Part shown: one piece after another, positions 1-9,690 of the stretch
Layout of the letters: each line of letters opens with the position of its first letter
How positions within the stretch are numbered: position 1 is the stretch's first letter
Program-made: the position numbers and the translations under genes
Assembly (NCBI RefSeq): GCF_023101085.1
Contig: NZ_CP064703.1
Coordinates: forward strand, 7,750,001-7,814,000
Origin: Bradyrhizobium sp. 170
GTDB taxonomy: Bacteria; Pseudomonadota; Alphaproteobacteria; Rhizobiales; Xanthobacteraceae
Direction of reading: 5' to 3'
Length of the DNA: 64,000 nucleotides
Notes under the pieces: generated by a model
Databases searched by the model: none
Told to the model about the DNA's origin: nothing
Seen by the model: only the letters and a program-made list of their open reading frames with translations

Positions 1-460
1 CGTCGATGCGGCGGGCACGCCCGAGGCTGGCGCTCTGCGCCAGCCGGCGGTCGATCGGCTCGTCGAGCAACTGCTCGATCTGCTTTTCGACATCGTCGGA
101 CAGTTTGAAACCCTGCGGGCCGAACAGCTTGATGCCGTTGTCCTCGAACAAATTGTGGGAAGCGGAAATCATCACGCCGAGATCGGCGCGCATCGACTTG
201 GTCAGCATCGCGACCGCCGGCGTCGGCATCGGGCCGAGCAGCAGCACGTCCATGCCGACCGAGGTAAAGCCGGCCACCATGGCGTATTCGATCATGTAGC
301 CGGAGAGACGGGTGTCCTTGCCGATGACGACGCGGTGGCGATGATCGCCGCGCTGAAACACCAGGCCGGCCGCCTGCCCCACCTTGAGCGCGAGCTCCGG
401 CGTGATCAGACCATTGGCGCGGCCCCGAATTCCGTCGGTACCGAAATATTTACGGCTCAT
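1..460 (-). CDS. glmM: Phosphoglucosamine mutase, N-terminal part (runs off the window)
   Basis: Converts glucosamine-6-phosphate to glucosamine-1-phosphate in the cytoplasm, on the way to UDP-GlcNAc for peptidoglycan and LPS. The 153 visible residues begin with the family-typical opening ([10 protein letters not shown]). The active-site phosphoserine motif ISASHN lies around residue 101, and GKDTRLSG is also present. The ATG at 458-460 is preceded by a G-rich ribosome binding site (TGGGGGTC). The gene is cut by the window edge, so the metal-binding and sugar-binding domains are not visible. Identification is firm because the serine motif and N-terminus are both diagnostic. Confidence 0.95.
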   Translation of the reverse strand, partial: MSRKYFGTDGIRGRANGLITPELALKVGQAAGLVFQRGDHRHRVVIGKDTRLSGYMIEYAMVAGFTSVGMDVLLLGPMPTPAVAMLTKSMRADLGVMISASHNLFEDNGIKLFGPQGFKLSDDVEKQIEQLLDEPIDRRLAQSASLGRARRID

Positions 461-674
461 GTGACCCCCAGCGATTCCAGGGCTTCTTCAGGCCATTACG
501 GCCACGAATCCCTGAACGCCCTCCATCGTAGCGTGCAGGGGTTATAATCCCTCGGCCGCTAAAATGGCTTCAAAAAATATGATGAATCATTACGGCCATT
601 AGCGGTCACGACCAACGCATAACCCTTTGTTATGACGTGGTATTCTTGCAGAACCACCGCGCCGGGTCAAGGCG

Positions 675-2099
<1,425 letters not shown>

Positions 2100-2127
2100 G
2101 GCGGAGTTAGCACGAATCCCGCAACGG

Positions 2128-2263
2128 GTCGTCCCCGCCTAGTGCGCAATTGCGCACGGGCGCGGGGACACATACGCCGCGGCCCTTGGTTAAGCGATGT
2201 GGTAGACGCCTTCCATCCACAGTGAGCAATTATGGTTGTGGGTGCCTGCTTTCGCGGGACGAC
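2128..2263. repeat. Intergenic palindromic repeat (GTCGTCCC... class)
   Basis: The stretch opens with GTCGTCCCCGCC, contains GTGCGCAATTGCGCAC, and closes with TTTCGCGGGACGAC, so its ends are inverted relative to one another. A related element lies at 19471-19612 with the same order of motifs (GTCGTCCCTGCGAAAGC, ATGGGTCCC, GCGCAATTGCGC). It lies just downstream of lldD and carries no gene. Confidence 0.7.
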
Positions 2264-2349
2264 TCGCGAATGGAGCGCGACTTTCCTTCCCCCCTTGTGG
2301 GAGAAGGAAAGTACGTAGCGCATTGACCGCGTCAGGCTCCCGGCGTGTG

Positions 2350-2703
2350 TCAGTATCGATACTGGCCGCCGCAGATGTAGTTGCCGTACGCGTCGTAGCA
2401 GTTGTTGTAAGAGCCGTAGGCGCCGTAGGCCGCGGCACCAACCGCTGCGGCCCCCACCGCCGCCGCACCGTATCCGCGACGCGGATAATACCCTCCCCGG
2501 TAACCATATCCGGCCCGACCTACGCGACCGGCATGAACGGCTCCACCTCGGTAAACGCCTCCAGCTCGGACGGCGCCGCCGTGGAAGCCTCCACCGCCTC
2601 GGTATCCGCCACCACCCCCACGGCGCGCGAACGCGTCGTCCGGGATGAGGCTGGCCGTAACCAGAACGAGTGCTGCAAGAACCGGTAGAACATAGCGAAA
2701 CAT
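2350..2703 (-). CDS. Glycine/tyrosine-rich secreted protein, 117 aa
   Basis: Begins with a clear Sec signal peptide (residues 1 to about 26, hydrophobic core VLPVLAALVLVTAS, cleavage after DAFA). A low-complexity mature part rich in Gly, Tyr, Arg and Ala follows (RGGGGGYRGGGGFHGG, later AAAVGAAAVGAAAYGAYG). The C-terminus contains two cysteines (NNCYDAYGNYICGG) that could form a disulfide. The ATG at 2701-2703 has a good SD (AGGAAGGAAG). Function is unknown; the composition resembles small exported glycine-rich proteins that are frequent in Bradyrhizobium. It stands alone between repeat-rich spacers. Confidence 0.75.
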   Translation of the reverse strand: MFRYVLPVLAALVLVTASLIPDDAFARRGGGGGYRGGGGFHGGAVRAGGVYRGGAVHAGRVGRAGYGYRGGYYPRRGYGAAAVGAAAVGAAAYGAYGSYNNCYDAYGNYICGGQYRY

Positions 2704-2891
2704 GGCGCTTCCTTCCTGTTGATTGGGCCCGATCATTCGGGCTGCAACCAACCCAACTCGCAGTTCTCCACCCCCTGGCAGGGTTCGACTCTGGCTGAAC
2801 AGGCGCTTGACCTAGATCAAAGCTCTGGCTGGATGGCGCGGTTCCGCCTTGGCCAGGACGTGATGCGCGCACCAAGCGAAGCGTCCTGCCT

Positions 2892-3073
2892 TCCTTCTCC
2901 CCTTGTGGGAGAAGGTGGCTTCGCGCAGCGAAGGCGGATGAGGGGTTGCCTCCGCGGAGAGAACCCCTCATCCGGCACGGACTGCGCGTAGCCGATGCAG
3001 TAGCATCGGCGTTCTTGCTGAACGACGGCGGCCGGAGGCCGCCTATGGCCACCTTCTCCCACAAGGGGAGAAG
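2892..3073. repeat. Long inverted intergenic repeat (TTCTCCC/GGGAGAA class)
   Basis: The left end CCTTCTCCCCTTGTGGGAGA and the right end TCTCCCACAAGGGGAGAAGG are inverted copies about 140 bases apart, each itself a short palindrome. Between them lie GCGGATGAGGGGT and ACCCCTCATCCG-type arms, also complementary. The whole stretch can fold into one large stem and holds no gene. A single short copy of the same arm occurs at about 2285-2310. Confidence 0.75.
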
Positions 3074-3093
3074 GGAAGTAAGAAAGCTTCGCC

Positions 3094-3720
3094 TCACATC
3101 GGCGGCGTAATCCCGTCGCGGCCGACGTTGACACGGGCGGCTTCGAGCGTGCCGTCGTCCTTCTTCACCGCGCCGAAGATGATGATCTTCGCGCCCGGCT
3201 TCAGTTCTGACTTGTCGCCGGCGACGAAGGTGACAATCGGGGTATCCGGCGGCACCACGACTTTCTTTTCCCCGTCCTTGTACTTGACCAAAATGTTCTG
3301 CCCGTCGGTGCCCTTCACCGTCTGGGCAACGGTGGCATTGGTCATGGTCGAGTTCGGCCGCTGATCCCAAGGCCGGAAACCTTCGGCCGCGCCGCGCTGG
3401 TTCTCCGGGAAGATATGCACCGCGACCGCCTTCTGGGTGCCGTCCGGCTCCGGCATCGCGGTGACGCCGATATAGGAGCCCTCCTTGATTTCCGACAGCT
3501 CGGTCTTGGCGACGCCGAACACCGCGACATTGTCGGTGACACGGACCTTCATGTCGGCGCCCTCGCGCGACTTGATCGACAGCATGGGCAGGTCCACGGC
3601 CTCGATGGTGCCGCGAATCCGCACCGTCGGCGGCTGTTGCGCCCACGCCGCCGATCCAAGCAGGGTGACAAAGGCCAGCGAGGCCGCGAGCAGGCGCGGC
3701 CATGAAGAAGATTGCAGCAT
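3094..3720 (-). CDS. Exported DUF5666-like protein, paralogue A (208 aa)
   Basis: A signal peptide covers residues 1 to about 29 (LAASLAFVTLLGSAAWA, then AQQPPT). The mature domain starts RIRGTIEAVD and has a beta-rich pattern like the DUF5666 OB-like fold. Conserved blocks include RPNSTMTNATVA, YKDGEKKVVV and a C-terminal NVGRDGITPPM. The ATG at 3718-3720 has the SD GGAGGAAT. It lies 76 bases downstream of paralogue B (3797-4423), which has exactly the same length and the same blocks, so the pair arose by tandem duplication and is probably one operon. The DUF number is from memory; the role is unknown, presumably periplasmic. Confidence 0.8.
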   Translation of the reverse strand: MLQSSSWPRLLAASLAFVTLLGSAAWAQQPPTVRIRGTIEAVDLPMLSIKSREGADMKVRVTDNVAVFGVAKTELSEIKEGSYIGVTAMPEPDGTQKAVAVHIFPENQRGAAEGFRPWDQRPNSTMTNATVAQTVKGTDGQNILVKYKDGEKKVVVPPDTPIVTFVAGDKSELKPGAKIIIFGAVKKDDGTLEAARVNVGRDGITPPM

Positions 3721-3796
3721 GGTATTCCTCCCGAGGTGTATTGGCGCCCAACTCAACGCAAACACCGGACGGGAACAGCTATTCCAGGCGGCGACT

Positions 3797-4423
3797 TCAC
3801 ATCGGCGGGGTCAGCCCGTCGCGGCCGACGCTGACGCGGCTGGTCTCGAGCGAGCCGTCCGGCAGCTTCTTCATGAAGGCGATCACCTTGGCGCCGGGCT
3901 TGAGGTCGGACTTGTCGGCGGGAACGTAGGTCACGACCGGCGTCTCCGGGGAGACCACGACTTTCTTCTCGCCGTCCTTGTACTTGATCATCAGGGTGTG
4001 ACCGTCATTGCCGACCACGGACTCCGCCACGGTGGCATTGGTCATGGTGGAGTTGGGACGCAGGTCATAGGGCCGCGAGCCCTCGCCGGTGCCGCGCATG
4101 GCTTCCGGAAACACATGCACCTCCACCGCGTTCTGGCTGCCGTCCGGTCCGGGCACCGTGGTGGTGCCGATGAAGGAACCGACCTTGATGTCCGACAGCG
4201 AGATTTTGGTGATCCCCACGACCCTGAGATCGCCGGTCATATGCAGCTTCACGTCCTCGCCGCCCCGCGACTTCACGGCGAGCACGTCGCCGTCGACGGC
4301 CTCGATGGTGCCGCGAACCCGCGTCGGCGTCGGCGGCTGCTGGGCGATGGCGTAAAGCGTGGAGCCGGCGACCATCGCTATGGCGGCAAGCAGGCGAACG
4401 AGTTGAAAGCGACTGACGGACAT
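3797..4423 (-). CDS. Exported DUF5666-like protein, paralogue B (208 aa)
   Basis: First gene of the tandem pair. It has a signal peptide (LVRLLAAIAMVAGSTLYAIA, then QQPPTP) followed by the same domain layout as paralogue A: RVRGTIEAVDGD, RPNSTMTNATVAE, IKYKDGEKKVVV, LKPGAKVI, and SVGRDGLTPPM at the end. Identity with paralogue A is about half by eye, concentrated in the second half. I chose the ATG at 4421-4423 because the signal peptide begins there and SD-like GGAGATTCCCGCC precedes it; an upstream in-frame extension has no such signal. Function is unknown; expected to be periplasmic. Confidence 0.8.
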   Translation of the reverse strand: MSVSRFQLVRLLAAIAMVAGSTLYAIAQQPPTPTRVRGTIEAVDGDVLAVKSRGGEDVKLHMTGDLRVVGITKISLSDIKVGSFIGTTTVPGPDGSQNAVEVHVFPEAMRGTGEGSRPYDLRPNSTMTNATVAESVVGNDGHTLMIKYKDGEKKVVVSPETPVVTYVPADKSDLKPGAKVIAFMKKLPDGSLETSRVSVGRDGLTPPM

Positions 4424-4510
4424 GGCGGGAATCTCCGGTGGCGGCAGTGACGTAACCATTGACCCCGGCCATTCAAAAAAATTCCGGCTCAAGTCTCCGC
4501 GACCAGCCGA

Positions 4511-5344
4511 TCATGTATTCGTGAGATCGGCCTCGACCAGCGCACGAAGTTCCGCCGTCACCTCGGGGCGCCGGCCGAACCACAATTCGAAGCCGCGCAC
4601 CGCCTGGTGCAGCAGCATGCCGAGCCCGTCTGCGGTCTTCAGGCCGTTAGCACGCGCGGCGGCGAGCAACGGGGTATCGAGCGGCACGTAGACGAGATCG
4701 GCGACGACGGCGTATGACGGCAACCGCCCGACGTCGAGCTCGAGCGGCGGCTGGCCCTTCATGCCGAGCGAGGTCGTGTTCACCAGCAGACCGGCGCGCG
4801 GCAGGATATCGCCCTGCGCATCCCACGCCACCGGCAGAACGCTCGCGCCGAACTGATCCGCGAGCACGCGGGCGCGCGCGACCGTGCGATTGGCGAGGTG
4901 CACGCGCTTGATGCCGCGGTCGAGCAAACCGAACACCACCGCGTGCGCCGCACCGCCGGCGCCGAGCACCAGCGCATCCTCGCAACCGTCCCAGCCGGGC
5001 GCGCTGGCGTCGAGATTGTTGATAAACCCTTCGACGTCGGTATTGGTCGAGCAGAGCTCGCCATTCTCGAACCACAATGTATTGGCCGCGCCGACCGCAC
5101 GCGCCTGCTCGTCCGGCTTCGAGAGCGCAAGCGCGCGCTCCTTGTGCGGCATGGTGACGTTGGCGCCGACGAAGCCGCGCAGCGACAGGCGGAAGATGAA
5201 ATCCTTGAACTCGTCGGGCGGCACCGCCTCGATGACATAGCCGCCCGCGATGCCCAGCGTCCGCAGCCAGTAATGATGGATCAGCGGCGAGCGCGAATGC
5301 GCGGCCGGCCATCCGATCAGGCACGCGGCAGGGGGGTTGGTCAC
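4511..5344 (-). CDS. aroE: Shikimate dehydrogenase (NADP+)
   Basis: Reduces 3-dehydroshikimate to shikimate with NADPH in the aromatic amino acid pathway. It has 277 residues, the usual length. Visible motifs: substrate-binding SRSPLIHH, catalytic lysine in NVTMPHKE, catalytic aspartate in NTDVEGF, dinucleotide-binding GAGGAAHAV, the phosphate-binding NRT, NTTSLGM, and the C-terminal GLGMLLHQA. The GTG at 5342-5344 is the likely start: family members begin right before TNPPAACLIGWP and an SD (GAGG) lies 8-9 bases upstream. It appears monocistronic here, 133 bases downstream of the EF-G paralogue on the same strand. Confidence 0.93.
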   Translation of the reverse strand: MTNPPAACLIGWPAAHSRSPLIHHYWLRTLGIAGGYVIEAVPPDEFKDFIFRLSLRGFVGANVTMPHKERALALSKPDEQARAVGAANTLWFENGELCSTNTDVEGFINNLDASAPGWDGCEDALVLGAGGAAHAVVFGLLDRGIKRVHLANRTVARARVLADQFGASVLPVAWDAQGDILPRAGLLVNTTSLGMKGQPPLELDVGRLPSYAVVADLVYVPLDTPLLAAARANGLKTADGLGMLLHQAVRGFELWFGRRPEVTAELRALVEADLTNT

Positions 5345-5477
5345 GGCAACAACCTCATAAAGACATCGATGGCCGGGGATGAACCCGGCCACGACGATCA
5401 ATTTATCTTCCCTGGAGGTGTGTCAAGCCAAACGCAGACTACCGCGGCCGGCCAAGGCCGCGGCGTCCCGCCGTTAA

Positions 5478-7526
5478 CTACGCCGCCACGCGATGCGCGG
5501 CGATGATCTGGTCGGCGGCGCGGCCGGTGACTTCGGCCATGCGGTCGAAGGCCCGCGTAAAGCTGCCGGCGCCGGCGGTGGCCGAGCGCAATTCCACGAT
5601 CAGGTCGCCAATCTCCGCTTCCGGCATGGTGGCGCGGACGCAGTCCCATCCCGACCAGTTCTCGCGGGTGTCGAAGCCCAGGATCTGGCCGCGCCGCGCC
5701 GACAGGATGGCGTTGATCTTCGCCGTCGCCTCCGTCGGGCAGACGATCTCCACCATGTGGATCGGCTCCAGCAACACCGGCTGGCACTGCGGCAGCGCCT
5801 CACCCATGCCGATCCGCGCCGCCGTGCGGAAGGCGAGATCGGAGGAATCGACGCTGTGATAGGAGCCGTCCGTCAGCGTGACGTTAAGATCGATCACTGG
5901 AAAACCGAGCGGCCCCCGCACGAGGCTGTCGACCACGCCCTCCTCGACCGCGCCGATATAATTGCGCGGCACTGCGCCACCGACCACCTTCTCGTGGAAC
6001 TCGAAGCCGCTTCCGCGCGGCATCGGCTTGACCTCCAGCACCACGTCGCCGAACTGGCCATGGCCGCCGGACTGCTTCTTGTGACGGCCGCGCTGGGTGA
6101 CCGATTTGCGGATGGTCTCCTGATAGCCGATCGCGGGTGCTTGCGATTTGGCGTTGACGCCGAAGCGGTCCTTGAGCCGCTCGAGCGCGACGCGCAGATG
6201 CATCTCGCCCTGCCCCCACAGCACGATGTCATGGGTCTGCTGGTTCTGGATCATCGTCAGCGACGGATCCTCCTCGTTCAGCCGCAACAGCGCCTGCCCG
6301 AGCTTGACGTCGTCCTTGCGGTCGGTCGCCGCAAGCGACATCGCCAGCACCGGCGGCGTCGGCTCGATGCGCACGAGCGCGGCCGGCGCGGTCTTGCCGT
6401 TCGAGAGCGTGTCGCCGGTCTTGATCGCTTCGAGCTTGCCGAGCGCGTTCGTGTCTCCGACCTCGGCCGCGGCCCGCTTGGTGTCGTGTCCGCCGCTCAC
6501 CGCGAGAATACCGGAAACCCGCCCGGCCTCACCGGAGGAAGATTGCAGCGTCGCGCCGTCATCGAGATGGCCGGCGAGCAGCCGCACCAGCGACAGCTTG
6601 CCGCCGTGCTGCAGATGCTGCGTCTTGAACACATAGGCCAGCGCCTCCTTTTGCGCCGACACGCCGAGCCGCTTCGCCGTCTCGCTCACCCCGGGCGCTT
6701 CATGCCGCAGCGCCTTCATCAGCCGCAGCACGCCGTTTTCGCGCGCCGCGGCGCCCAGCAGCACCGGGCAGATCAGGCCTTCGCGCAATTCGCGGGCGAG
6801 ATCGTCGAACACCGCGTCGCGCGGCGGCTGGATGTCCTCCAGCAACTGCTCCATCAGCGCGTCGTCGTGGTCGGCGAGTTTTTCAAGCATCGAGAAGCGC
6901 GCTTCCTTCTCGCGGTCGAGGTTGCCGCCTTCCAATGCAACGACCTCGGACGGCTTGTGCTCGCGATAAACAAAGGCGCGCTCCAGCGCGAGATCGACAA
7001 AACCTTCGATCAACTCGCCGTTCCAGATCGGGATCTGCCGCAGCACCAGCGGCACGCGCGAGGCCGGCTGCAACGTCGCCAGCGTCTCGCGGATGCGCTT
7101 GTTGGCGCGGTCGATCTTGTTCAAAAACAGAAAACGCGGAATGCCCAAATCTTCCAGCTCGCGCAAGATGATCTGCAGTTGCGGCAGCTTCTTCTCGTCC
7201 GCCTCGCAGACCACGACCGCGGCATCGACCGCGGGCAACGCGGCGCGCATGTCATGCGCGAACTCGATCGAGCCGGGACAATCGATAATGGTGTAACTGT
7301 CGCCCATGAAGGTGGTGGTGGCGGCGCTTAGGCCCACGCCCATCTTGTGATGGCGCGCCTCGGGGCTGGCATCGCCGACGGAAGTTCCGGCATCGACGCT
7401 GCCGGCATTTTTAATGGCGCCCGTTCGCGCCAATATCGCCTCCAACAGTGTGGTTTTACCGCTCTGGAAAGGGCCCACCAGTGCAATGCACCGTGGACCG
7501 CGGGGACTTCTGACGTCTTGTCCCAT
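5478..7526 (-). CDS. Elongation factor G-like GTPase (EF-G paralogue)
   Basis: A 682-residue protein with all EF-G domains: a GTPase domain (P-loop GPFQSGKTT at residues 18-26; NKID), domain II, domain III (GQGEMHLRVALERL), domain IV (GGHGQFGDVVLEV, YIGAVEEGV) and domain V near the end. It is not the ribosomal fusA of the str operon. The G3 motif reads DCPGS (residues 82-86) where canonical EF-G has DTPGH, so the histidine that triggers GTP hydrolysis is replaced by serine; the switch I region is also altered. A strong SD (AAAGGAGG) precedes the ATG. Its role, perhaps in ribosome rescue or regulation, is unknown; the family is usually annotated elongation factor G-like. Confidence 0.88.
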   Translation of the reverse strand: MGQDVRSPRGPRCIALVGPFQSGKTTLLEAILARTGAIKNAGSVDAGTSVGDASPEARHHKMGVGLSAATTTFMGDSYTIIDCPGSIEFAHDMRAALPAVDAAVVVCEADEKKLPQLQIILRELEDLGIPRFLFLNKIDRANKRIRETLATLQPASRVPLVLRQIPIWNGELIEGFVDLALERAFVYREHKPSEVVALEGGNLDREKEARFSMLEKLADHDDALMEQLLEDIQPPRDAVFDDLARELREGLICPVLLGAAARENGVLRLMKALRHEAPGVSETAKRLGVSAQKEALAYVFKTQHLQHGGKLSLVRLLAGHLDDGATLQSSSGEAGRVSGILAVSGGHDTKRAAAEVGDTNALGKLEAIKTGDTLSNGKTAPAALVRIEPTPPVLAMSLAATDRKDDVKLGQALLRLNEEDPSLTMIQNQQTHDIVLWGQGEMHLRVALERLKDRFGVNAKSQAPAIGYQETIRKSVTQRGRHKKQSGGHGQFGDVVLEVKPMPRGSGFEFHEKVVGGAVPRNYIGAVEEGVVDSLVRGPLGFPVIDLNVTLTDGSYHSVDSSDLAFRTAARIGMGEALPQCQPVLLEPIHMVEIVCPTEATAKINAILSARRGQILGFDTRENWSGWDCVRATMPEAEIGDLIVELRSATAGAGSFTRAFDRMAEVTGRAADQIIAAHRVAA

Positions 7527-7654
7527 TGCCGCCTCCTTTGTTTGGAGCTCGGCCCGTGATTGGGTCGGCGACTTCCAATGCTCCGCCTGTCTCGTGATTT
7601 TGGCAAGCGGGAAAAATTCGCTGCGGTGCGGCGAGGCCCAAAAGGCTAAACGCC

Positions 7655-7740
7655 GTCATTGCGACCGAAGCGAAGCAATCCATTCCGCGCAAACGGAAAA
7701 GCGTGGATTGCTTCGTCGCTAACGCTCCCCGCAAATGACG
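7655..7740. repeat. GTCATTGCGA...TGACG palindromic repeat, copy A
   Basis: Arms GTCATTGCGACCGAAGCGA with AGCAATCCA, and the inverted TGGATTGCTTCG ending in AATGACG, enclose a variable centre. The same arms occur at 8848-8923, 23417-23560, 48778-48853 and 55577-55685, with half a copy at 28961-28989. This copy lies between the EF-G paralogue and the DUF992 remnant and is one of two flanking the alpha/beta hydrolase. Confidence 0.85.
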
Positions 7741-7757
7741 GTGGTAGACAACGAAAG

Positions 7758-7914
7758 TTAACGCCCCGGCAGGAGTTCCAGGCGCTTCAATCCGGCAGCA
7801 ATGCTGACGCCGGCCTGGCCCTGCACGCGGAGCGGCTGCAGTACGATCGAATTCGCGGAGCCGCCGGCCAGCACGTTGCCGACGACGACGCCGAGGTCTG
7901 CCCTGCGCGGCGTT
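7758..7914 (-). pseudogene. 3' remnant of a DUF992 gene
   Basis: Read on the minus strand the segment ends in GVSIAAGLKRLELLPGR followed by TAA. It matches nearly base for base the last 150 bases of the intact DUF992 gene at 8940-9422 (which ends GVSIAAGLESLELRPGR). The upstream two thirds of the gene, including the signal peptide, are missing; the stop codon of the alpha/beta hydrolase begins within a few bases of the break. It is therefore a truncated duplicate, not an expressed gene. Confidence 0.8.
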
Positions 7915-7916
7915 TG

Positions 7917-8741
7917 CTATGCCCGGCGGTCGGAACAGCCATCGATGAACTCGGCAAGGAGGCCCGTGATCTCGGTTGGTCGCTCCAGGCTCGGCAGATG
8001 GGCCGTGCCGGTCAACATATGGCCCGACCCGTTCGACATCGTCGTTGCGATATGACGGCATCGTTCCTGAATGTGCGGGAAATCGAGGTCACCCCAGATC
8101 ACAAGCGATGGTGCCGATATCTCGCCGAGACGATGGAAGGTGGGCGCGACATCGAGGTTCGAGCCAACCGGCGGCGACCGTAGCGCAATGGCGTTCATAT
8201 CGAGGAGCAGCCGGCGCGCCTCACCTGTGACACGACCCTCGGGCTGCAATGGACCATCCAGCCAAAGATGAGCTTTGATGGCGTTCACGCGATCCAGATC
8301 GCCGGCTTGTTCGGCGTCCTTAAGCCTGGCCATCAGGCGCTCGATGTCGGGCGGATAGATCGGCTCAGGCGCGCCGCTCGCGGCGGGCGCAATGAGAACG
8401 AGGGCGCGGACATGGGATGGATACCGAAGCGCGGTGTCGAGCGCGACCCGTCCACCCTGGGAGCATCCAACAAGGATCGCCGGCGCGCCGTTCCCGACGG
8501 CATCAATCACCGCCATCAAATCCGCGACTGCGGAAAAGTCTTCCATTTCCGCGCGCGTCTCGCCAAAGCCGCGCCGATCATACGCGATCGCCTTGTTGCT
8601 TGCGCCGACGGCATCGAGTTGCGCGCGCCACATGCGGCTGTCGCAGACCGCGGCATGCAGAAAGACAACGGGGTCGCCGTCGCCGACGACTTTCGCAGCC
8701 AGCCTGGCTTGGCCGGACGCAATCTGATGATTTGAACTCAT
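7917..8741 (-). CDS. Alpha/beta-fold hydrolase, 274 aa
   Basis: A cytoplasmic alpha/beta hydrolase with no signal peptide. The strand-turn-helix nucleophile motif is GCSQGG (Ser 94), the acid is probably Asp 220 in WGDLD, and the histidine is in AHLPSLERP (about residue 248). The oxyanion-hole region is VVFLHAAVCDSRMW and the conserved DRRGFG follows strand beta-4. Length is typical of the 3-oxoadipate enol-lactonase/haloperoxidase-like group, but the substrate cannot be told. The gene is bracketed by two direct copies of a palindrome plus DUF992 3' sequence, which suggests that it was inserted into, or captured by, a duplicated unit. Confidence 0.85.
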   Translation of the reverse strand: MSSNHQIASGQARLAAKVVGDGDPVVFLHAAVCDSRMWRAQLDAVGASNKAIAYDRRGFGETRAEMEDFSAVADLMAVIDAVGNGAPAILVGCSQGGRVALDTALRYPSHVRALVLIAPAASGAPEPIYPPDIERLMARLKDAEQAGDLDRVNAIKAHLWLDGPLQPEGRVTGEARRLLLDMNAIALRSPPVGSNLDVAPTFHRLGEISAPSLVIWGDLDFPHIQERCRHIATTMSNGSGHMLTGTAHLPSLERPTEITGLLAEFIDGCSDRRA

Positions 8742-8847
8742 GACTTATGCTAGCCGGTGCCGGAGGGGGCGGCCAGCAAGCAGCCCGCGAGAGCGCAACG
8801 CTATGCGCGGAAAAGGACAAGCCAGAAGGCCGGATGTTCCCTCTCCC

Positions 8848-8923
8848 GTCATTGCGAGCGAAGCGAAGCAATCCATCTATCCCCGCGCGGAGATGTGGAT
8901 TGCTTCGCTTCGCTCGCAATGAC
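8848..8923. repeat. GTCATTGCGA...TGACG palindromic repeat, copy B
   Basis: A near-perfect long palindrome: GTCATTGCGAGCGAAGCGA, then AGCAATCCA, a short centre with CCCCGCGCGGAG, then TGGATTGCTTCGCTTCGC and TCGCAATGAC. It lies 16 bases beyond the stop codon of the intact DUF992 gene, as copy A does for the remnant. Confidence 0.9.
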
Positions 8924-8939
8924 TTGGAGACGGCGTTAA

Positions 8940-9422
8940 CTAACGCCCCGGCCGCAATTCCAGGCTTTCCAATCCGGCAGCAATGCTGACGCCGACCTGG
9001 CCCTGCACGCTGAGCGGCTGCAGCGCGATCGAATTGGCGGAGCCACCGACCAGCACGTTGCCGCCAACACCGACGCCGAGCGTGGCGCTGCCCTGCGCGC
9101 CGAAATAATCGCCGGACAGACCGCCCGGCCCGAGCCGCGCTACAGGTGCGAACACGCCCCAGGCCAGCGCCGATTCCTGGGTGATGCCGAGATCGAGTCC
9201 GACTTTGCGGATGGTGGCGATGTAGCGATCCTCCGGCATCCCTTCGGCGCGCAGCACGCAGCCGAGATTGGTGACGGAACCGACGATGAACCCAACGCTG
9301 GCGCCGCCGCGGCACTCCAGCACGCCGACCTGCACGCGCTGCATCTGCTGCGCATTGGCGCCGCCGATCGACAAAGCCAGCACGGCGAGCGCGGCAGCGG
9401 CAAGGATGAGAGAACGACGCAT
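8940..9422 (-). CDS. DUF992 family exported protein, 160 aa
   Basis: A signal peptide (LILAAAALAVLALSIGGANA, then QQMQ) is followed by a DUF992 domain: VGVLECRGGASVGFIVGSV, a second cysteine in LGCVLRAEG, DYFGAQGSATLGVGVGGNVLVGGS and the C-terminal IALQPLSVQGQVGVSIAAG. Two conserved cysteines could pair in the periplasm. The ATG at 9420-9422 has the SD GGAGAT and opens the signal peptide; an in-frame upstream extension is unlikely. Function of the family is unknown. A second intact member is at 10476-10994 and a truncated one at 7758-7914. Confidence 0.85.
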   Translation of the reverse strand: MRRSLILAAAALAVLALSIGGANAQQMQRVQVGVLECRGGASVGFIVGSVTNLGCVLRAEGMPEDRYIATIRKVGLDLGITQESALAWGVFAPVARLGPGGLSGDYFGAQGSATLGVGVGGNVLVGGSANSIALQPLSVQGQVGVSIAAGLESLELRPGR

Positions 9423-9655
9423 GAAGTAATCTCCGGCTGAAAAACTGTGATGCAAGCAGAGAATCAAAAACAACGCCGTACCCGCGACGCTCGCCGTTCT
9501 ATGCCACAACATCACGGGCCGTGCCAGATTGGCGGAAGAAGCGCCTAACCGATTCAGAGGCGAAAGTCATTTCGGTGCGCGCGAAGTGAGACTTCCGCTC
9601 CACGTTCGTGCAGCTGGGATTGGGTCCATCAAGCTTCGTGTCCGGTCAGAAGCTC

Positions 9656-9687
9656 TTGACAGGCGAATATAGGTATATATCTATAAT
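9656..9687 (+). promoter_or_regulatory. Putative promoter of the HigB/HigA-type operon
   Basis: TTGACA at 9656-9661 is a perfect -35 box. Downstream, TATCTA (9678-9683, spacer 16) and TATAAT (9682-9687, spacer 20) are candidate -10 boxes in an AT-rich stretch that stands out from the surroundings. The GTG start of the toxin is at 9691, so transcription would begin at or next to the start codon. Confidence 0.6.
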
Positions 9688-9690
9688 GTC

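Noticed and set aside
5493..7331. A 612-codon open frame on the plus strand, opposite the EF-G paralogue
   Set aside because: It is fully antisense to a gene with clear EF-G motifs, and its translation is rich in Arg, His and Gln with no domain; such long antisense frames are expected in GC-rich DNA.
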